Of a stretch of 64,000 nucleotides of DNA, positions 7,434 through 16,390 are shown one piece after another. The notes under the pieces are model-generated. The model was given only the letters and a program-made list of their open reading frames with translations. It did not search any database and was not told the DNA's origin. Every line of letters starts with the position of its first letter. Position 1 is the stretch's first letter. The DNA comes from UBA1563 sp041671545 (GTDB lineage Bacteria; Bacteroidota; Ignavibacteria; Ignavibacteriales; Ignavibacteriaceae). The DNA is taken from NCBI GenBank assembly GCA_041671545.1, contig JBAZBI010000005.1, forward strand, positions 1 to 64,000. Reading direction: 5' to 3'. A program made the translations under genes and the position numbers.

Positions 7434-9050
7434 TCAACAATTCAACTTGTTTATTCTAGTAACAAAGGAGTTATTCTTTAATAATTCCTGAGCTAAGAGG
7501 TTTGCTTCATCGGTAATTGATGTTGGATAGTGCATAATTTCCAATAACTTGATCGCATTTCCTGAAGAACATGGCCCTTCTTTTATTTTGTAATTGAAGA
7601 AAAATTTCCCTTTTTCAACTTGTTCACTAAAATGGTACATCTTGAAATTATTTTCGAGCAGATCCTGTAATTCTATATCGTGAGTTGTGACGAATACCCT
7701 GCTATTCGAATCAAGAAATTTTAAAACAGCAGTAGATGATGCCAGTCTTTCAATTGTGTTAGTGCCTCTGAATATTTCATCAACGAGAAATAAATATTTC
7801 TCTTTTTCTTGAGAGAGTTTGATGAACTCTAACAGTGTCTCTATTTCGACAAAGAAATAACTTTTCCCTTCTTCTAAATCTTCGTTCCTTCGTATCGCTG
7901 ATTTAATAAAGTAATTTGGAATATTAAACTCATCAGAAAGACTAAAATAAAAAGTTTGCGAAAGAATAAAATTGATACCAATCGTTTTTATAAATGTAGT
8001 TTTACCAGACATATTAGAGCCAGTGATCAATATTGAGCTGGCGATGTTGTCAACTGAATTGGGGATAGCATTATCGATCAAGGGATGATATAAATCTCTA
8101 AAACTTATTTCCCCTGAATTGTTAAAAATCGGGCTGGAGTATAAAGTTTTTTCTTCTAAATACGAGGCAACGGAAATTGATACATCCAGATTAGCCACAG
8201 TTTCAAACACTAATCGAATATCGTTTTGATATTCACGCAAAGTATTGGCTGAACGGTAATAAGCAATGATATCGAATAATAAGAACATATTCAGATATTC
8301 GATAGCTACAACTGCCAATTCATTTAGGTGTTCTTTATCAATTACCAAATAACCTAATTTCTTTTTAAGAGAAGTTAAAACATTCTTCTTGTTTTTCAGA
8401 AATTCTATTTCAGCAATCGGAACATCTGTTTTAATTCTTCCGATGGAAAGTGCAGCGGCAATTAAAGAATTTAGACTTGAGAATCCAGTAAAATATTCAT
8501 AGATCTGCTTTGAGAAGATTTTATTTATAAGAAGATTTATTATCAGTAATATGAGTGCGACGAAAAGAAGAATCCCATTAACCGGTATAAGCAAAATCGA
8601 TAATACCGTTAGTAAAGAGGAGACAATGAAAAATGGAAAAAATTTTGTTGTCGGAATAGATTTATTCAAGACTAAGTAGGCGACAAAATATGATGAAACT
8701 CCACTTAGTCCAAAAAGATTTAGCTGAATTTTTTCTCTCAGTTGTTGATTTTCTTTTAAGGTGGCAGTTAACTCAAATCTTTTTTTTAGAAATGTTTCAT
8801 CCTTTTCATATTTATGTAGGAGGTGGTAAAGATATTGTTGCCCAATTCCTGTGAGATTTCTATCCATAGAAGCAAAGATCGAATTGAAATCTAAATCATT
8901 CCAAGTTTTCTCATCAACAATTGGTTCGCCTCCTTTGGGATATAACAATTTATGATATGAGGAAATTAAATCGAAGTTACGATGCTTAGCTAAAGGTTTT
9001 CCCCAGATACTTCTTAAATAGTTGATTTGATTCTTCATAGACAAGGACAT
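7434..9050 (-). CDS. Membrane-linked MutS-family ATPase (no mismatch-recognition domain)
   Basis: A ~538-residue protein with the MutS core and ATPase at the C-terminus: Walker A ITGSNMSGKTTF (about residues 339-350), Walker B LFLVDEIFRGTN (~415), and the switch His in VTTHDIEL. The N-terminal mismatch-binding and connector domains of MutS are absent; instead there are two membrane-spanning stretches at about residues 135-173. This is a group found widely in Bacteroidota, annotated as MutS-related, and is unlikely to perform standard mismatch repair. The start is uncertain: ATG 9050, ATG 9038 and TTG 9077 are all possible. Confidence 0.85.
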   Translation of the reverse strand: MSLSMKNQINYLRSIWGKPLAKHRNFDLISSYHKLLYPKGGEPIVDEKTWNDLDFNSIFASMDRNLTGIGQQYLYHLLHKYEKDETFLKKRFELTATLKENQQLREKIQLNLFGLSGVSSYFVAYLVLNKSIPTTKFFPFFIVSSLLTVLSILLIPVNGILLFVALILLIINLLINKIFSKQIYEYFTGFSSLNSLIAAALSIGRIKTDVPIAEIEFLKNKKNVLTSLKKKLGYLVIDKEHLNELAVVAIEYLNMFLLFDIIAYYRSANTLREYQNDIRLVFETVANLDVSISVASYLEEKTLYSSPIFNNSGEISFRDLYHPLIDNAIPNSVDNIASSILITGSNMSGKTTFIKTIGINFILSQTFYFSLSDEFNIPNYFIKSAIRRNEDLEEGKSYFFVEIETLLEFIKLSQEKEKYLFLVDEIFRGTNTIERLASSTAVLKFLDSNSRVFVTTHDIELQDLLENNFKMYHFSEQVEKGKFFFNYKIKEGPCSSGNAIKLLEIMHYPTSITDEANLLAQELLKNNSFVTRINKLNC

Positions 9051-9203
9051 AATTTTTATTCCCGTAGTAGTTTTCAATAAAAATATAAGGTCTTATAAGA
9101 AAATATAACACCTTCACTTCAATTAGTTAAAAACTTTTTTATCTTACTAATTCAGAACTGTTGAGAAGCTGATTTTTCAATTCATACAATGTGTAGGTTT
9201 GAG

Positions 9204-10196
9204 CTAGATTGTTGCTAATAACTCCATCGTACTTTTTTCATTTGCCGAAATTGATTTTAATATTTCCGCGGCTTCTTGAATATATTTGAAGTCTTTTGTT
9301 TCACTTACTTTTACAAACAAACCGGAAACAGAATTCCAAAGAGTGGCGATTTCAACAAATGATTCGTAACCGAGTTTTAATTTTTCATCTTTGAGCAGAT
9401 CGAAACTTTCTTTTAAAAAATCCCGGTACAAATTTCTGAACAAAGCTCCGCCGGTTCCAGCCTTTTCCATCAGCATTGCCGTTGTTTTAAAATCTCTTTC
9501 GATGTTCTTACTCTGCTTAAACCATTTTACAATTTCTGTACTTGTCTTTAAAATCCCTTTATATCCGATATTTGTAATAGGGGGATTTAAAAAGTCATTT
9601 GCGTTATTTCTGATCGCCGTAGTGATTATAGACTTCAAAACATATTTATTGTTCGTTTTTCGAAGTGAGTATGACAAATTCTTCGATGACATAGGACCTT
9701 TCTCTGCTCTTGCCAAAGCTAAACTTTTCAGAGAAGTTTTTGCGATTGTTCCTTGCTGTTTTGTATCCACCAAATAAGCGTAAGTATTGTCATAACCATA
9801 AAGTGCTACGTAATGCCCTGCAAAGTGGAATGGTCTTGAAAAATATTCAAGATGATAACAATCCAATTTTAACCCGACCATTTGTCCATTATCTATTAAT
9901 CTTTTTACTTCGTCCCAGGCTTTTTGCGTTGAGGATGTTTCTTTAGTCGTTAATTCAAGTTGTAAATGTTCTGCAATGTTTTGAGTTAGTGCGTCCGGTT
10001 TTATTCTTCCTCCGATGAAAGGGAAGTCCATCATTTTCATATTCCAGAAGATGTAGCCGAGTCCTTCGCCCAAACCGAACAACATCGGCTCACTTAATTC
10101 AATATTGAGTTGGTAGAGTAAAGTTCCGGTGGCGGTTGTCTCACAATGTTGCCCAACAAATGGTTTTACATTTTCTATTATTGATTTTGTTCTCAT
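9204..10196 (-). CDS. BtrH N-terminal domain / DUF4872 protein
   Basis: A 330-residue protein with the N-terminal domain of BtrH (butirosin acyltransferase) and a C-terminal DUF4872-type part. The family's Cys-containing start is clear: FVGQHCETTATGTLL (Cys19), then MLFGLGEGLGYIFW; HFAGHYVALYGYD gives the His of a papain-like dyad, and YLVDTKQQG the likely Asp. In antibiotic pathways such proteins transfer acyl groups from a carrier protein. No biosynthetic genes are nearby, so the substrate here is unknown. It reads in the same direction as the cupin, Zn-ribbon and DUF1569 genes upstream. Confidence 0.8.
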   Translation of the reverse strand: MRTKSIIENVKPFVGQHCETTATGTLLYQLNIELSEPMLFGLGEGLGYIFWNMKMMDFPFIGGRIKPDALTQNIAEHLQLELTTKETSSTQKAWDEVKRLIDNGQMVGLKLDCYHLEYFSRPFHFAGHYVALYGYDNTYAYLVDTKQQGTIAKTSLKSLALARAEKGPMSSKNLSYSLRKTNNKYVLKSIITTAIRNNANDFLNPPITNIGYKGILKTSTEIVKWFKQSKNIERDFKTTAMLMEKAGTGGALFRNLYRDFLKESFDLLKDEKLKLGYESFVEIATLWNSVSGLFVKVSETKDFKYIQEAAEILKSISANEKSTMELLATI

Positions 10197-10280
10197 ATGT
10201 GTTTTCGATTAAAGTTGAAAGTAATTTTTTGGAAAATGAATTGAAATTCCGCAGAAGGACAATTCGGCAATAACGTTGGT

Positions 10281-10625
10281 TTAAATTTCGATCCTGTCGC
10301 CATGGCTCTTTGGCGAGGAGATTACTAAAAACTCAAGATTCTCCGTACCATTATTAAATAGTTGATGCGGAATTTCGGCTTCGATATAAATTCCTTCTTG
10401 TTTATTGATTTCAAATCTAGATTCATTCACATCTATCGTTGCTATACCGCTAAGTACAAAAAAGAATTGTTTGGCTTTTTGGTGATAATGTTTCACTTCA
10501 AATTGTCCGGGCGGAACTACTTCCTGAATAATCGACAAGTCTTCCGTTTTTAGGAGATGCCAGCCATCGCAGTTGGCGCCCCACATATAATGCTCTCCAT
10601 TATTTTTTGACACAACTTTATTCAT
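10281..10625 (-). CDS. Cupin-domain protein
   Basis: A 114-residue single-domain cupin. Motif 1 is VKHYHQKAKQFFFVLSG with HYH metal ligands and Gln in place of the usual Glu, and motif 2 is PHQLFNNGTENLEFLV with the third His. Small cupins of this form include isomerases, dioxygenases and sugar-binding proteins; the substrate cannot be told. ATG 10625; 26 bases after the Zn-ribbon gene, so possibly co-transcribed with it. Confidence 0.85.
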   Translation of the reverse strand: MNKVVSKNNGEHYMWGANCDGWHLLKTEDLSIIQEVVPPGQFEVKHYHQKAKQFFFVLSGIATIDVNESRFEINKQEGIYIEAEIPHQLFNNGTENLEFLVISSPKSHGDRIEI

Positions 10626-10650
10626 ACAAAACTTTTTTAGATTGAATTTA

Positions 10651-11148
10651 TTAATCTACAATCTTAATTGATTTTAAAATTTCCTCTGCTTTTACAACTT
10701 CTTGGCAAGGAACCATAACTTTTATTTCATTTACAATATGTCCTAAATAATCTCCTTGAGCTTCAAAAAGTGTATAGGCAAATCTTGGTCCTCCTTTTGG
10801 TTGATGACGACAAAACAAAAGTGGATGAATCCCATCTTGTTCAAGACAAGTTTTGGCATATTGTGCAGCAGTATCATCGAGAGTCCCATAGACGCGAGCC
10901 ATTCCGGAATAAATTTCATAATTGTTATGCTGATTACAAAGAAAACGACTATTTATTTTAGCTCCACACTCTTCACAATAGGGAAGAGAACATACGATAC
11001 AAACTCCATCGGCAAGAATACCGTTATGGTTATCACAAAAGATCTCATCGATGAAAATATCGCCACATTCAGGACAAAACTCATCATCTGTTTTAACGCT
11101 GTTATTGCAACCTTCACATATCAATAGATCATCCTTTAGTTCACTCAT
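10651..11148 (-). CDS. Zinc-ribbon / B-box-like protein with DUF2007-type C-terminus
   Basis: A 165-residue cytosolic protein. The N-terminus has CEGCNN...CPECGD (a four-Cys zinc ribbon), followed by a second Cys/His cluster: CDNH, CIVC, YCEECG, CNQH. The C-terminal ~65 residues (AAQYAKTCLEQDGIHPLL ... VKAEEILKSI) look like the DUF2007 putative signal-transducing domain. ATG 11148 has GAGGA seven bases upstream. Neighbours are the DUF1569 gene 24 bases upstream and the cupin downstream, all in the same direction. Function unknown. Confidence 0.7.
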   Translation of the reverse strand: MSELKDDLLICEGCNNSVKTDDEFCPECGDIFIDEIFCDNHNGILADGVCIVCSLPYCEECGAKINSRFLCNQHNNYEIYSGMARVYGTLDDTAAQYAKTCLEQDGIHPLLFCRHQPKGGPRFAYTLFEAQGDYLGHIVNEIKVMVPCQEVVKAEEILKSIKIVD

Positions 11149-11172
11149 AATTTTCCTCGTAAAAATAATTTA

Positions 11173-11604
11173 TTATCTTCCAAATTGATCAAGATGGTGA
11201 TTCAAATGATGGACAACTAATCTCTCCCACTGTACCTTGCCTACTTCACCAAAGAAGGGATGAAATGAAAATTTATAATTTTCATCAGTCGCTACAAATT
11301 TATTTAGATATGAAATCAACGTCTCTTTATCCTTCTCTAATCCTGTTGGTTTTGTCCCTCCACCAGCTGCTTGATCTAACCCATCAACTGTAGGGATTGT
11401 TTCGTTCTTAATTGCCATTTCTCTTATTTTTTTCACATCTACATTTTGTCTTTTCAAGCCCTCAATTTCGCCAAACATCATTCTGAATTGATCAGCGCAG
11501 TGGCAAATCATTTGGGAGACATTCATTTTCCCAAACTTGGCTTTGTCGTTTTCATCAATTGCTAAAATCCGGTTTATAAATTCATCTTTTTTTTCAATAG
11601 TCAT
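11173..11604 (-). CDS. DUF1569 / DinB-superfamily protein
   Basis: A 143-residue protein of the DUF1569 family, four-helix-bundle relatives of DinB. Potential metal ligands are seen in MNVSQMICHCADQF near residue 33 and in VVHHLNHHLDQFGR at the C-terminus. The biochemical role of the family is not established; some DinB-like relatives are thiol-dependent transferases. It seems to be the first gene of a small minus-strand group with the Zn-ribbon and cupin genes. Confidence 0.8.
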   Translation of the reverse strand: MTIEKKDEFINRILAIDENDKAKFGKMNVSQMICHCADQFRMMFGEIEGLKRQNVDVKKIREMAIKNETIPTVDGLDQAAGGGTKPTGLEKDKETLISYLNKFVATDENYKFSFHPFFGEVGKVQWERLVVHHLNHHLDQFGR

Positions 11605-11711
11605 TTAGGAATCTCTAATTTTTTTTTGAAGATCAGTGTTATACTTCATCCGCCAAAACGAAGACGAATATTTACTTCTCAAAACGCTATTAGCTAAAAA
11701 ACGATTTCTTC

Positions 11712-12779
11712 TTATTTCAATGCAGAAATTGTAAGCCGGATACGTTCTTTCTGATTTTGCGGTGCTTTATCCAATGCGATTGTATAATACTTAACGGCAT
11801 TTGCTTTATCGCCCTTGTTGGCAAAAGCTTCTGCAAGACTATCGTACGCATTCCATGAAGCTGGGAATTTTTCCACGATCGCTTTGAACAATTCAATTGC
11901 TTTATCAATATCATTTTGCTCTTGCATCAAAGAATAAGCGTAGGTGTTTAACTCTGCTTCTGTCCCAATACGAATTCCTTTTTTTGCAAATACGTCTGCT
12001 TCATCCTTCTTCCGAAGTTTATTAAGGAGTTGTGCCTTGGTCAATAAATTTGCACCGCTTTCCTGTATAGCGATGGAATGGTCAATCCATTTTGCAGCTT
12101 CATCAAGATTAATATTTTTTGCGATACAATATGCCGCCGCCTTTTGATAATTTACGGCATTAAAGCCGGCAGCGCTAACTAAAATTTTTCTGTATCTCTC
12201 AAGCACAATGTTGTCAACATCAAATGCAGCAGTGAATTTTACTTTTAGATTTTCCCATTTAAGAAAAACATCAGCCGAACCGGCAGATAAGTTCTCAAAT
12301 CCGTAGGTAAGCCATTCGGTAAACTCAGATTTTTCCGGTGTAACTTTTATACGCAGAGCATCTTCTTTTGGATCGTAAAAGAAACTTCCCCAAGCCGTAT
12401 TTATTTTATTGAAGATGATCGTCCACTCTTTATCGGTTACAAGTATGTGTAATCCATATGTGTTTGCCGGTAAAGAATGTCCGTTAATTTTAATATCGTC
12501 AGAAAAAGTTATCGTGGTGTTTTCGTTAGCACCTGCTCGCCAAGGGGATTCCTTTGCAGTGCCAAAACCAAGTTTTGTCATTCCATAAGGAACTAACTTT
12601 CCCCAAATTTCTCTTCCCTTAACCGCTGGTCGGTGATAATCTATTGTAATTTCACTGAGTCCTATTTCCTGAACCACTTTTGCTTGTGGACTAACCTGGA
12701 TTTGCGGAAGATTCTGTGCCGGTAGCGATACGGCGAACGAAAGAATAATTCCACTTAGTAAAAATCTATCTAACTTCAT
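11712..12779 (-). CDS. Exported DUF2911 protein with TPR repeats
   Basis: A 355-residue protein: signal peptide (cleavage after SLPAQ), a DUF2911 domain at residues ~25-175 (with VSPQAKVVQEIG, ITIDYHRPAVKGREIWG and PYGMTKLGFG at the start), then four to five tetratricopeptide-like helices to the end (e.g. ASWNAYDSLAEAFANKGDK). DUF2911 is common in Bacteroidota periplasmic proteins with unknown role; the TPR part suggests protein binding. ATG 12779 has AAGGAG nine bases upstream, and a good promoter lies at 12804-12835. Confidence 0.85.
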   Translation of the reverse strand: MKLDRFLLSGIILSFAVSLPAQNLPQIQVSPQAKVVQEIGLSEITIDYHRPAVKGREIWGKLVPYGMTKLGFGTAKESPWRAGANENTTITFSDDIKINGHSLPANTYGLHILVTDKEWTIIFNKINTAWGSFFYDPKEDALRIKVTPEKSEFTEWLTYGFENLSAGSADVFLKWENLKVKFTAAFDVDNIVLERYRKILVSAAGFNAVNYQKAAAYCIAKNINLDEAAKWIDHSIAIQESGANLLTKAQLLNKLRKKDEADVFAKKGIRIGTEAELNTYAYSLMQEQNDIDKAIELFKAIVEKFPASWNAYDSLAEAFANKGDKANAVKYYTIALDKAPQNQKERIRLTISALK

Positions 12780-12803
12780 TTTCGCTCCTTATCTTGTTCT
12801 GTG

Positions 12804-12835
12804 TAAAGATATTTTTTAGAAATACAATTTTCAAG
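12804..12835 (-). promoter_or_regulatory. Promoter of the DUF2911 gene
   Basis: Reading the minus strand, CTTG (12835-12832) is followed after 20 bases by TATCTTTA (12811-12804). This fits the Bacteroidota -33/-7 consensus TTTG-N19-21-TAnnTTTG with one mismatch in each box, and lies 25 bases before the ATG. Confidence 0.5.
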
Positions 12836-12988
12836 TCTTCGGAAATTCAAACTAAACTTATGTAAGAATTAGAATTTAAATTACCGTTCAAATACTAACG
12901 GAATATAAGTATTCCGGAGAATAAAAATCTATTGTGAAATAATTTTTATAATGCAACCCAAATTGACTGATGACCATTGACTAATGTA

Positions 12989-14650
12989 CTACTGATCCCT
13001 TTTCAACGTAAAAATCTTTACTATCTTATCGCTGTTCTGCTTAGAACCGTTCAACATCTTCATAGTTTCTTTTAATACACCGAGCGAGCGCTGACTTAAT
13101 AAATCTATTTTAATTAACCCAATATCTTCGATAGAATACATATCGGGTTGCGTAACGATCAAACCGAGTCCTTTGTTCTTTGCAAACTCAACGGCAACAT
13201 AATCGGTTATTTTGTTTTTAGTTATTATTATTCCGCTTGGATGAATGCTGATATGGCGCGGAAATTCAGCTAATTTAGCTGCAACAGTAACGATAGTTTT
13301 CCATGGTTCATGTGTAAAATCAAGAGAGCGGGCTTCAGGAAATTTTTGTGCAATATTCGGCAAACTGTACGCTGTTGACCAGGGAATAAACTTACTGTAT
13401 TTAGAAATTTCCGCACTTGAAATACCGAAAGCTTTTGCAACTTCGCGGAATGCCGACCGCGCTCTGAACGTTACCGTTGTAGAGATCATTGCAACTTTAT
13501 CGTAACCGTATCTCTCAAAAACATATTTGATGATGGAGTCGCGTTCTTTCCAAGAAAAATCAAGATCAACATCCGGCGGGGAAGTTCTCCCTCTGTTCAA
13601 GAACCTTTCGAAATATAAATTCTGTTCTATCGGATCAACTTCAGTAAAACCAAGACAAAAAGAGACGAGACTATTTGCAGCGGAACCGCGTCCGATATGC
13701 ATGATTCCTTTTTTCTTCGCTTCATTGATAATATCCCACACGATTAAAAAGTAGTCGCTAAAACCGAGTTCGTCAATCACTTCCAGTTCATATTGCAGCC
13801 GTTTAATTGCCTGTTCGGTGATCGGTTGATAACGGTTTGATAAACCTTCAAAAGCGATTTTCCACAAATATGAAAAAGAGGTTTCTTCTTTTGGCAAAGG
13901 ATAAGTTGGGAATTTATATTCTCCCAATCTCAAATTTACATTGCACGATTGCGCAATACGTTCGGCATTCCAAACCGCTTCCGGCAAGGTTTTCCACGTT
14001 CGTACAAATTCATCAGGAGTGAGCAAGTGGAATTCTTCATCGGATGTAGCCCCTTCCGGCAAGTTGGCAACTCCCAAATTTAACCTTATGGAAGTTACCA
14101 CTTTATGAAGAAGAAAATCTTCACGTGTTAAAAAATATGCCGGATGCGAAGCGACGATCTGAAGATTGTTCTGCTTTGCAAATTCGTAAAGAGTACGGGT
14201 GTTCTTCTTAGCTTTCCGGGTAACGATCAACTCAACAAAAAGATTTTGCCTCAGCAGATCGTCGATCTTAATTTTCTTTAAAAGTTCAAGTGAAGAGGTA
14301 ATTACGTATAGATCATGCAGCGGTTCGTTGAAAAGATCAACTAAAGAAAAATTTTCTTTCAATTTCCGTGAAGTGATAATTCTGCAAAGATGAGAAAAAC
14401 CTACATCATTTTTTGCAAGAAAAATTGCGTACAATCCCTTCTCTTTCGGATCATCAATAAATCCGCCAAACACCAGTTTTATATTTTGAGCAGCACACTC
14501 TTTTGCAAATTGAATTAATCCATACATGGAATTGGTATCGGTCAAAGCTGCATAAGGACTTCCGTATTTCTTTGCAAATGATACTAACTCCCCGATACGG
14601 ATCGTTCCGTTAAGCAACGAAAAATTTGAATGTGCATGAAGTGTAAGCAT
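12989..14650 (-). CDS. DnaE-type polymerase III alpha subunit, C-terminally truncated
   Basis: A 553-residue protein (573 if an upstream ATG at 14710 is used) matching the first half of DnaE2-like polymerases. PHP domain: LTLHAHSNFSLLNGTI at the start, and ALTDTNSMYG, where the metal-binding His of the usual TDH is lost. Palm: GRGSAANSLVSFCLGF, PPDVDLDF (two catalytic Asp near residues 358-360) and IKIDLLSQRSLG (third Asp near 511). The frame then ends; fingers, beta-clamp and OB regions (~450 residues) are absent, and only ~200 bases separate it from the next gene. ATG 14650 is chosen because the PHP domain starts there. It may be a relic or a non-polymerase derivative. Confidence 0.8.
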   Translation of the reverse strand: MLTLHAHSNFSLLNGTIRIGELVSFAKKYGSPYAALTDTNSMYGLIQFAKECAAQNIKLVFGGFIDDPKEKGLYAIFLAKNDVGFSHLCRIITSRKLKENFSLVDLFNEPLHDLYVITSSLELLKKIKIDDLLRQNLFVELIVTRKAKKNTRTLYEFAKQNNLQIVASHPAYFLTREDFLLHKVVTSIRLNLGVANLPEGATSDEEFHLLTPDEFVRTWKTLPEAVWNAERIAQSCNVNLRLGEYKFPTYPLPKEETSFSYLWKIAFEGLSNRYQPITEQAIKRLQYELEVIDELGFSDYFLIVWDIINEAKKKGIMHIGRGSAANSLVSFCLGFTEVDPIEQNLYFERFLNRGRTSPPDVDLDFSWKERDSIIKYVFERYGYDKVAMISTTVTFRARSAFREVAKAFGISSAEISKYSKFIPWSTAYSLPNIAQKFPEARSLDFTHEPWKTIVTVAAKLAEFPRHISIHPSGIIITKNKITDYVAVEFAKNKGLGLIVTQPDMYSIEDIGLIKIDLLSQRSLGVLKETMKMLNGSKQNSDKIVKIFTLKRDQ

Positions 14651-14891
14651 AGTTCTATCGATCCTGGTTCGCTTCTCCGAAATTCTTTTTTTGTATATGC
14701 AATTTACCATTAAGTGCTAAATTCTAAGAGTAAGATTTTTGAGAGCGACAAGAGGATGGTTCCGTATTATAATGAACCATTCTTTATCGAAGTTCCATTT
14801 CTTTCCCTTCTACATTACCCCAAATTCCTTATATTTACAGCAAAATTTTTATAAAATAAGTCCCGCTGATGGCGGAAGGAAACCGGATATT

Positions 14892-16301
14892 ATGGCTCAA
14901 GTGGATGTAATGGATAAAATTGTATCTCTCGCAAAACGGAGAGGATTTGTATTTCAATCAAGTGAAATTTACGGCGGACTAAACGGATGCTGGGATTATG
15001 GTCCTTTAGGAGTTGAACTTCTGAGAAATATTAAAGAAGAATGGTGGAAAGCGATGACCTACCGCGATAATATTGAAGGATTGGACGCTTCAATATTAAT
15101 GCACCCGCGCGTGTGGGAAGCTTCCGGACACGTTGAAAACTTTACCGATCCAATGATTGACTGCAAGCAATGTAAATCCCGTTTCCGGTTGGATATTCTG
15201 GGTGAAATGATCCAGGAGAAGAAGAAAAAGAAAATATTAGAAACTCTACAACTTGAAGGTGATTTTGACAAATTATTAGAAGACGCAGATAAATCTTCGT
15301 TACTTCTTGCCGAGATCAATTGTCCGCAATGCGGCAACAAAGGAACATTCACAGCAGCGCGTAATTTTAATTTAATGTTCAAAACATTTGTCGGTCCGGT
15401 TGAAGATGGTGGCTCCGTAGTTTATTTGCGCCCCGAAACCGCCCAAGGAATTTTTGTGAACTTTCTCAATGTGCAAAGTTCGGCAAGACAAAAATTGCCT
15501 TTCGGTATCGCACAGATAGGTAAAGCTTTCCGTAACGAGATCAATACAAAGAATTTTCTGTTCAGAACTCGCGAGTTTGAACAAATGGAAATGCAATTCT
15601 TTGTTAAACCGGTAAATGATGTTGAGTGGTACGAATACTGGAAAGCTGAACGGATCGCATGGTATAAATCACTTGGAATGAACGAAAGTAAATTACAATT
15701 CCATGATCATCCCAAAAATAAATTGGCGCACTACGCAAAAGATGCAACGGATATTGAATATCAGTTCCCATTTGGTTGGGGAGAAATTGAGGGAATTCAC
15801 AACCGTACAAATTTTGATTTAAGCAGACATGAGGAATTTTCCGGAAAATCACTAAAATATTTTGATGAAGAAGCGAAGGAAAAATATATCCCGTTCATTA
15901 TCGAAACATCAGCCGGAGCGAGTCGGTCTTACATGGCTTTCTTAATTGATGCGTATTATGAAGAAGAAGTGAACGGAGAGCAAAGAGCTGTCCTTCGTTT
16001 CCATCCGAAACTTGCACCGATAAAAGCCGCGATTCTTCCTTTAGTGAATAAAGACGGGATGCCGGAATTTGCCCACAATATTGAAACTGATCTCAGAAAG
16101 AACTTCAAAGTATTTTTTGATGATAAGGGAGCAGTCGGTAGGCGTTACCGCAGACAGGATGAAGCCGGAACTCCATTTTCGATTACGGTTGATACACAAA
16201 CACTTGCAGATGGAACTGTTACAGTACGAGAGAGAGATACGATGGAGCAAATCCGTGTTTCTGCTGCTCAGTTAAAAAACTATCTAATTGAAAAAATATA
16301 G
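14892..16301 (+). CDS. glyS: Glycyl-tRNA synthetase, dimeric type
   Basis: A 469-residue class II synthetase that charges tRNA-Gly. It has the bacterial/eukaryotic dimeric layout: SSEIYGGLNGCWDYGPLG near the N-terminus, a CxxC...CPQCG zinc-like insert (C-K-Q-C and C-P-Q-C), motif 2 around RPETAQGIFVNF and FRNEINTKNFLFRTREFEQM, motif 3 in TSAGASRSYMAFL, and an anticodon-binding C-terminal domain (LAPIKAAILPL). ATG 14892 is used because MAQVDVMDKIV is the family start and GGAAGGA lies upstream; an in-frame ATG-less extension to 14739 is non-coding. A TATATTTA box at 14830 may be its -7 element. Confidence 0.95.
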   Translation: MAQVDVMDKIVSLAKRRGFVFQSSEIYGGLNGCWDYGPLGVELLRNIKEEWWKAMTYRDNIEGLDASILMHPRVWEASGHVENFTDPMIDCKQCKSRFRLDILGEMIQEKKKKKILETLQLEGDFDKLLEDADKSSLLLAEINCPQCGNKGTFTAARNFNLMFKTFVGPVEDGGSVVYLRPETAQGIFVNFLNVQSSARQKLPFGIAQIGKAFRNEINTKNFLFRTREFEQMEMQFFVKPVNDVEWYEYWKAERIAWYKSLGMNESKLQFHDHPKNKLAHYAKDATDIEYQFPFGWGEIEGIHNRTNFDLSRHEEFSGKSLKYFDEEAKEKYIPFIIETSAGASRSYMAFLIDAYYEEEVNGEQRAVLRFHPKLAPIKAAILPLVNKDGMPEFAHNIETDLRKNFKVFFDDKGAVGRRYRRQDEAGTPFSITVDTQTLADGTVTVRERDTMEQIRVSAAQLKNYLIEKI

Positions 16302-16390
16302 CTGATAAGAATTTAGTTGACAGAAGTAACTGTATAAAAAATAAATAGTTATGGTTTTTTATGTCAACCATTTTTGCCTATCGAAATAAT

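Noticed and set aside
12899..12916. CGGAATA-TAAG-TATTCCG hairpin as terminator of the truncated polymerase gene
   Set aside because: The stem is short and no T tract follows on the minus strand, so a terminator cannot be supported.
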